DNA from: Antedon bifida
Lineage: Eukaryota; Echinodermata; Crinoidea; Comatulida; Antedonidae
DNA: 64,000 nucleotides
Direction: 5' to 3'
NCBI GenBank assembly: GCA_963402885.1
Contig: OY727101.1
Location: 19,630,417-19,694,416, forward strand
A program made the translations under genes and the position numbers. A model generated the notes under the pieces. The model had not been told where the DNA came from and ran no database searches. It saw only the letters and a list, made by a program, of their open reading frames with translations. Below, piece by piece: positions 60,658 to 64,000 of this stretch. Numbering within the stretch: position 1 is the stretch's first letter; every line of letters starts with the position of its first letter.

Positions 60658-62388
60658 AACCAACCAAGTTGTTTACTATTTCTTTGACCAATGGAACCCT
60701 ACAGTGACTAAATTTTAGTAAAATGATAAATATTTTGGCACATATGGCGTTTCATACGTATACTACTTAAGCTTGTCTTGGGGCAAGTCTAGGAATGCTA
60801 GTGTAAGAAGCTGTCCTATTAAAAAGCATGGGTTCAAGTCCCAAGTAGGAACAACAGTAACTGGATGGCGGATGGATAGAAGATGGATGGATTACAGAAC
60901 AGAAAGCAACAGCATAGATACGAAGGAAGTCTTTATTAACGTTATCACTATTTACAAAATTATTTAATTTAATTCCCTGCTCACAATATTTTCAAAAGAA
61001 ACTGCCCATAAAAATAAATGAAATAGAAAATTTCATTTTCATAGGTGCTTTTAAAAGCATAACTACTCCTTGCATTTTATTTATTTTTTTTTGTACTTCT
61101 TTTTTTAATTATATACAGTGCATAGTTTTTTTAGTACTACCGTATTCCCTAGTGTTTTTGTTTGTACAAATTGGGCTTTCTTGGGAATACAATCTACTAC
61201 AAGGCCACTAAACATTACAAAAACTTCCATTCTTATAAATATTTTAAATAGAAAGTGACATTTTAAAGCAGCATTTGAGGCATGAGATGAGATAGTGGTG
61301 TAGTAAAATAGATCAACTCATAAGTTGGGAGGGGGAGGGGGGTGGTGTTTAAATGCTGGTTTTCATTTTAAAAATCACTACAGCATTAAAAGAGCAGTAA
61401 TGTCGCACATTGTAGGAAAACTGATCTGGTCATGAACCAGCAGAATTTACATTTAACTTGGTAAGTTTGTCGCTGATGATCCAATGGTCAGTCATCCGAC
61501 AGCATGCTGTAAATACAGATGAGATGAAGTCTTTGGGCAAGAACCCACAGCTCCAGCTCCAGAGCTTTTCCTACAACATAGTCAACTTGTCAAGATGGCT
61601 TCACAAATGGCAAAAAATATTACATTTACTTGTAATTGTGCAATGTAACGAGGCCCCTGGTTTAGGGGCCCTAAGTGGCCCAACGCTAGGGGCCTTGGAC
61701 ATTTTTCGCCTTTTTCAACATATTTTAATGCCTGTCTTTTCCCTCTGGGCTCCAAGGTCAGCTCAGAGGCCCCTGTAAGCTCTAGGGCTGCTGGTTTTAC
61801 CCAGTGAGAGCTCATAGCCCTTGAAACTTTGCCAAAAGGTTATGTAATTATGTCTTAAACAATCTGACATACAGTATTTCGGTTAAGCAATAATTATTAT
61901 ACTGTAGTATTACAATACAGTATTTAAAAATAAATATAGAAAGTTACTACATAAAATATGGATATTAAATCAGAAATAGAGGCAATACATATACGCCAAT
62001 CTGTCAATTAAAGACGTCCCTATAAAATGACCAATCACAGAATAAGTTTTAAAAAAAAGATTTCTGCGAATATTCTTACAATAATAAGCAAAATAATTTT
62101 ATAAATTTGCCATTTTAAGGGGACTTACCGATTATGAAAATTAGCAAACTGTGTAGAAACATACGTTTTACTATGCTTAGATATATCTAACTAATATTAA
62201 GGTATTAATTTACATTTAAATAATCAAGAATTATCAGTTTTTGTTATTTATTCTGTATCATTCTATCCAGTCTCTAGACAAGATACAGCAAATAACACAG
62301 ACAATACACAGATGGATAAGGAACATCCTTAGGGCACCTTTGTGCAACGTGAGGTATAAATTCTTTGGAATGTTAAGTTACCGTAACA

Positions 62389-62502
62389 TAAAGCTCTGTC
62401 TACACTATCAATCTTTATGTGACACGATGTCATATCTCTACCATATTTTGGGCACATCATACTTTTTTTGTCAAACTAGTTTGATAGTGTAGACAGAGCC
62501 TT
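62389..62502. mobile_element. MITE family 1, complete but short
   Basis: AGCTCTGTCTACACTATC and GATAGTGTAGACAGAGCCTT enclose an interior with a deletion near the centre. Confidence 0.85.
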
Positions 62503-62607
62503 ATTTCATATTTTCTGCTTCTTTCAATCTTCTTCACACTCCATAAAGTGAAAAAATTGAAAACGCGACTCAATGGTTGCAATTGTTTAACATCGCAACC
62601 AACCATT

Positions 62608-62680
62608 GATCAGGGGACTCCCTTACTAAGACGACACTACTAAGTCCTAAATGTGACCCCTGAATAATGTTCTACTGAAT
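62608..62680. mobile_element. MITE family 2, internally deleted
   Basis: ATCAGGGGACTCCCTTACTA and TGACCCCTGAATAATGTTCT retain both arms over only about 70 bases. Confidence 0.45.
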
Positions 62681-63087
62681 TTAGTTGTACTGTATCATTG
62701 AAAGCCTGGCTGCTGGCCCACGTGACCTAATTTCAACATGGCTCTTCTGTAGTTGTGACTTAATAATTAGCCGCATGTTTCAAGGAGTCATGAGAGCTCT
62801 TGCAACTGGCAAAACATTCCTGCAACCCAGACAGTTGCAGTGAAGTGACAATACCATAAGTTTTCTGCCGCTATACAATTGTGGTTGCACGTCAACAACA
62901 GGCATGGAAGTTGGGTTGCAAGACACTAAATGTTTGGAATTGCTTTATAAGCAAAAACATTTTTTGAAATTGGAATCATCAATATAAATATAAACATTAT
63001 ACTGAAACAAATTACTCTAAGTTTATTCATTTAAGTATTTTATCAATATTATGTTTGGTATGCTGTTTTCAAATTTATAAAAAAAAA

Positions 63088-63910
63088 TCACAACCGACGA
63101 GGTCGTTTGCTCGCTGAACTAGGGTCCGTTTCCGTCGACTCGCGTTTACTACTAGAGACTTTTAGACCGACCTCTTTTAATCGTTTCTCGAAAAATTGAG
63201 AAACGATGCGGCTCCTCTTGTACTCGTCTGTCCAAGATTGGTTATACTGTTCGCAGTTAGTGAATATTAGGCGTACGTCTGCTATGAATTCAGTCGGGTT
63301 TGTGTACTGGAACAACTTGAACTTGTCGCAGATTACGGGGAAGCACATCGGACGTTTGATGATCTTGTAGTAATCTGGGGTCTGGGATGAGATAAATTCA
63401 TATTCAATGGTAATTAATACATTATCAGAGAGGTCAAAGGTCCATTATGTTCACTCATGCACGTATTACACCGCGATAATTTGATCTACACAGTGAACAT
63501 TATCCATTCAGCACTGTATCTTTAACATAGAGAGTGTGGTAATGAGATGTAGACAATGTCATTATGTTGCTAATATATGAAGCTTATTTGCATATACAGG
63601 TGTAATCAAATGCATGAATTGTTTATTTAGTCATATAAGGCTAACGAATTACAGATGCAGTGGCAGACATATAAATTTGAAATAGGAGGGGTGGTGGGGT
63701 ACCAAAGGCTAATAAACTAAAAATATTATAACCAATTTGTCCAACTTACACTTTTCTTGCTGACCGCTACCATAAATGGTCCGGCATCTTGGTGCTTGCG
63801 AAGTTCTCCAAACAACTGTTCGCACAGCTTCATTTGTTGCGAGTCCTCATTACCACGACGACCAACTGACAATCGACGAGGTGGCGGAGTTGTATTTTCA
63901 GAATCAGAAT
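63088..63910 (-). CDS. BAZ1A: BAZ1A (ACF1) last two exons: bromodomain and C-terminus
   Basis: Exons 63910-63750 and 63381-63088 join in phase 0 and end at TGA. They read DSDSENTTPPPRRLSVGRR, then the bromodomain (LCEQLFGELRKHQDAGPF, TPDYYKIIKRPMCFPVICDK, FIADVRLIFTNCEQYNQSW) and the tail FFEKRLKEVGLKVSSSK to RPRRL. The acetyl-lysine-contact Asn is in TNCEQYN. BAZ1A is the large regulatory subunit of the ISWI remodellers ACF and CHRAC. The match to its C-terminus, including GRR before the bromodomain and the KxLGL-like stretch after it, favours BAZ1A over BAZ2 or TRIM33. The rest of the gene (WAC, DDT, WAKZ, PHD) lies to the right of the window. Confidence 0.85.
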
Positions 63911-64000
63911 CTACAATGATATTGAAATGATTCACGATTACATATTTTTTAAACTTTGTGCCTTCTGCTATCCTATTAAACTCATGTGATGCGGTTGGCA

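Larger units (their letters stand above)
59528..63087. other. Convergent intergenic region, ATG14 and BAZ1A 3' ends
   Basis: No gene was recognised. It contains family 2 copies, one family 1 copy, a tRNA-T-arm-like GCATGGGTTCAAGTCCCA near 60830, and a GC-rich block at about 61640-61815 with GGGGCC runs that looks like a repeat end. A minus-strand AATAAA for BAZ1A lies at 63022-63027. Confidence 0.5.

Noticed and set aside
63088-63910. TRIM33/TRIM24 bromodomain
   Set aside because: The sequence before and after the bromodomain fits the BAZ1A C-terminus better, and no TIF1-type PHD precedes it in the visible exons.

Overview
The window is nuclear DNA from an animal. Genes are split into many short exons with consensus GT/AG borders, introns are AT-rich and full of small repeats, and the proteins are metazoan families (NXF1, ZU5-UPA-death, ZFYVE1/DFCP1, DCAF4, LACTB2, ATG14, BAZ1A). 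Full-length orthologues of vertebrate genes, a tRNA-derived SINE of marine-invertebrate type, several MITE families and a dense TAGGCCTA palindrome fit an invertebrate deuterostome, possibly an echinoderm. The phylum is inference; no phylogenetic test was possible.

Layout. At 1.3-4.3 kb (minus) lie nine 5' exons of an NXF1-type mRNA export receptor that continues past the left edge. At 5.7-8.3 kb (plus) is a five-block UNC5CL/PIDD-like protein (ZU5, UPA, death domain) whose C-terminal tail reads through three copies of a small inverted-repeat element. At 8.3-12.9 kb are repeats and a decayed partial duplicate of the next gene's promoter and first exon. At 12.9-18.7 kb (plus) is complete ZFYVE1/DFCP1 in ten exons, and at 21.1-25.5 kb (minus) complete DCAF4 in about twelve exons, tail to tail with it. 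At 25.5-37 kb is a gene-poor, satellite-rich stretch with weak evidence for an unrecognised minus-strand gene. At 37.2-49.2 kb (minus) is a twelve-exon, 601-residue protein that I do not recognise. At 52.8-53.7 kb (plus) is an intronless, complete LACTB2. At 54.5-59.5 kb (plus) is complete ATG14 in eleven exons. At 63.1-63.9 kb (minus) are the last two exons of BAZ1A/ACF1, carrying the bromodomain.

Exon borders were worked out by eye from reading frame, splice-site consensus and remembered vertebrate homologues. In the seven recognised families and the unrecognised 601-residue gene the intron phases close exactly, which is strong internal support.

How the genes relate. ATG14 targets the class III PI3-kinase complex that makes PI3P for autophagosome formation, and ZFYVE1 binds that PI3P on omegasomes, so two members of one pathway sit about 36 kb apart. 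ZFYVE1, DCAF4, ATG14 and BAZ1A all lie on human chromosome 14 (from memory), and ZFYVE1/DCAF4 are convergent neighbours there too. The window therefore looks like a piece of an ancient chordate-type linkage group, invaded by NXF1, LACTB2 and other genes and by many short DNA transposons.
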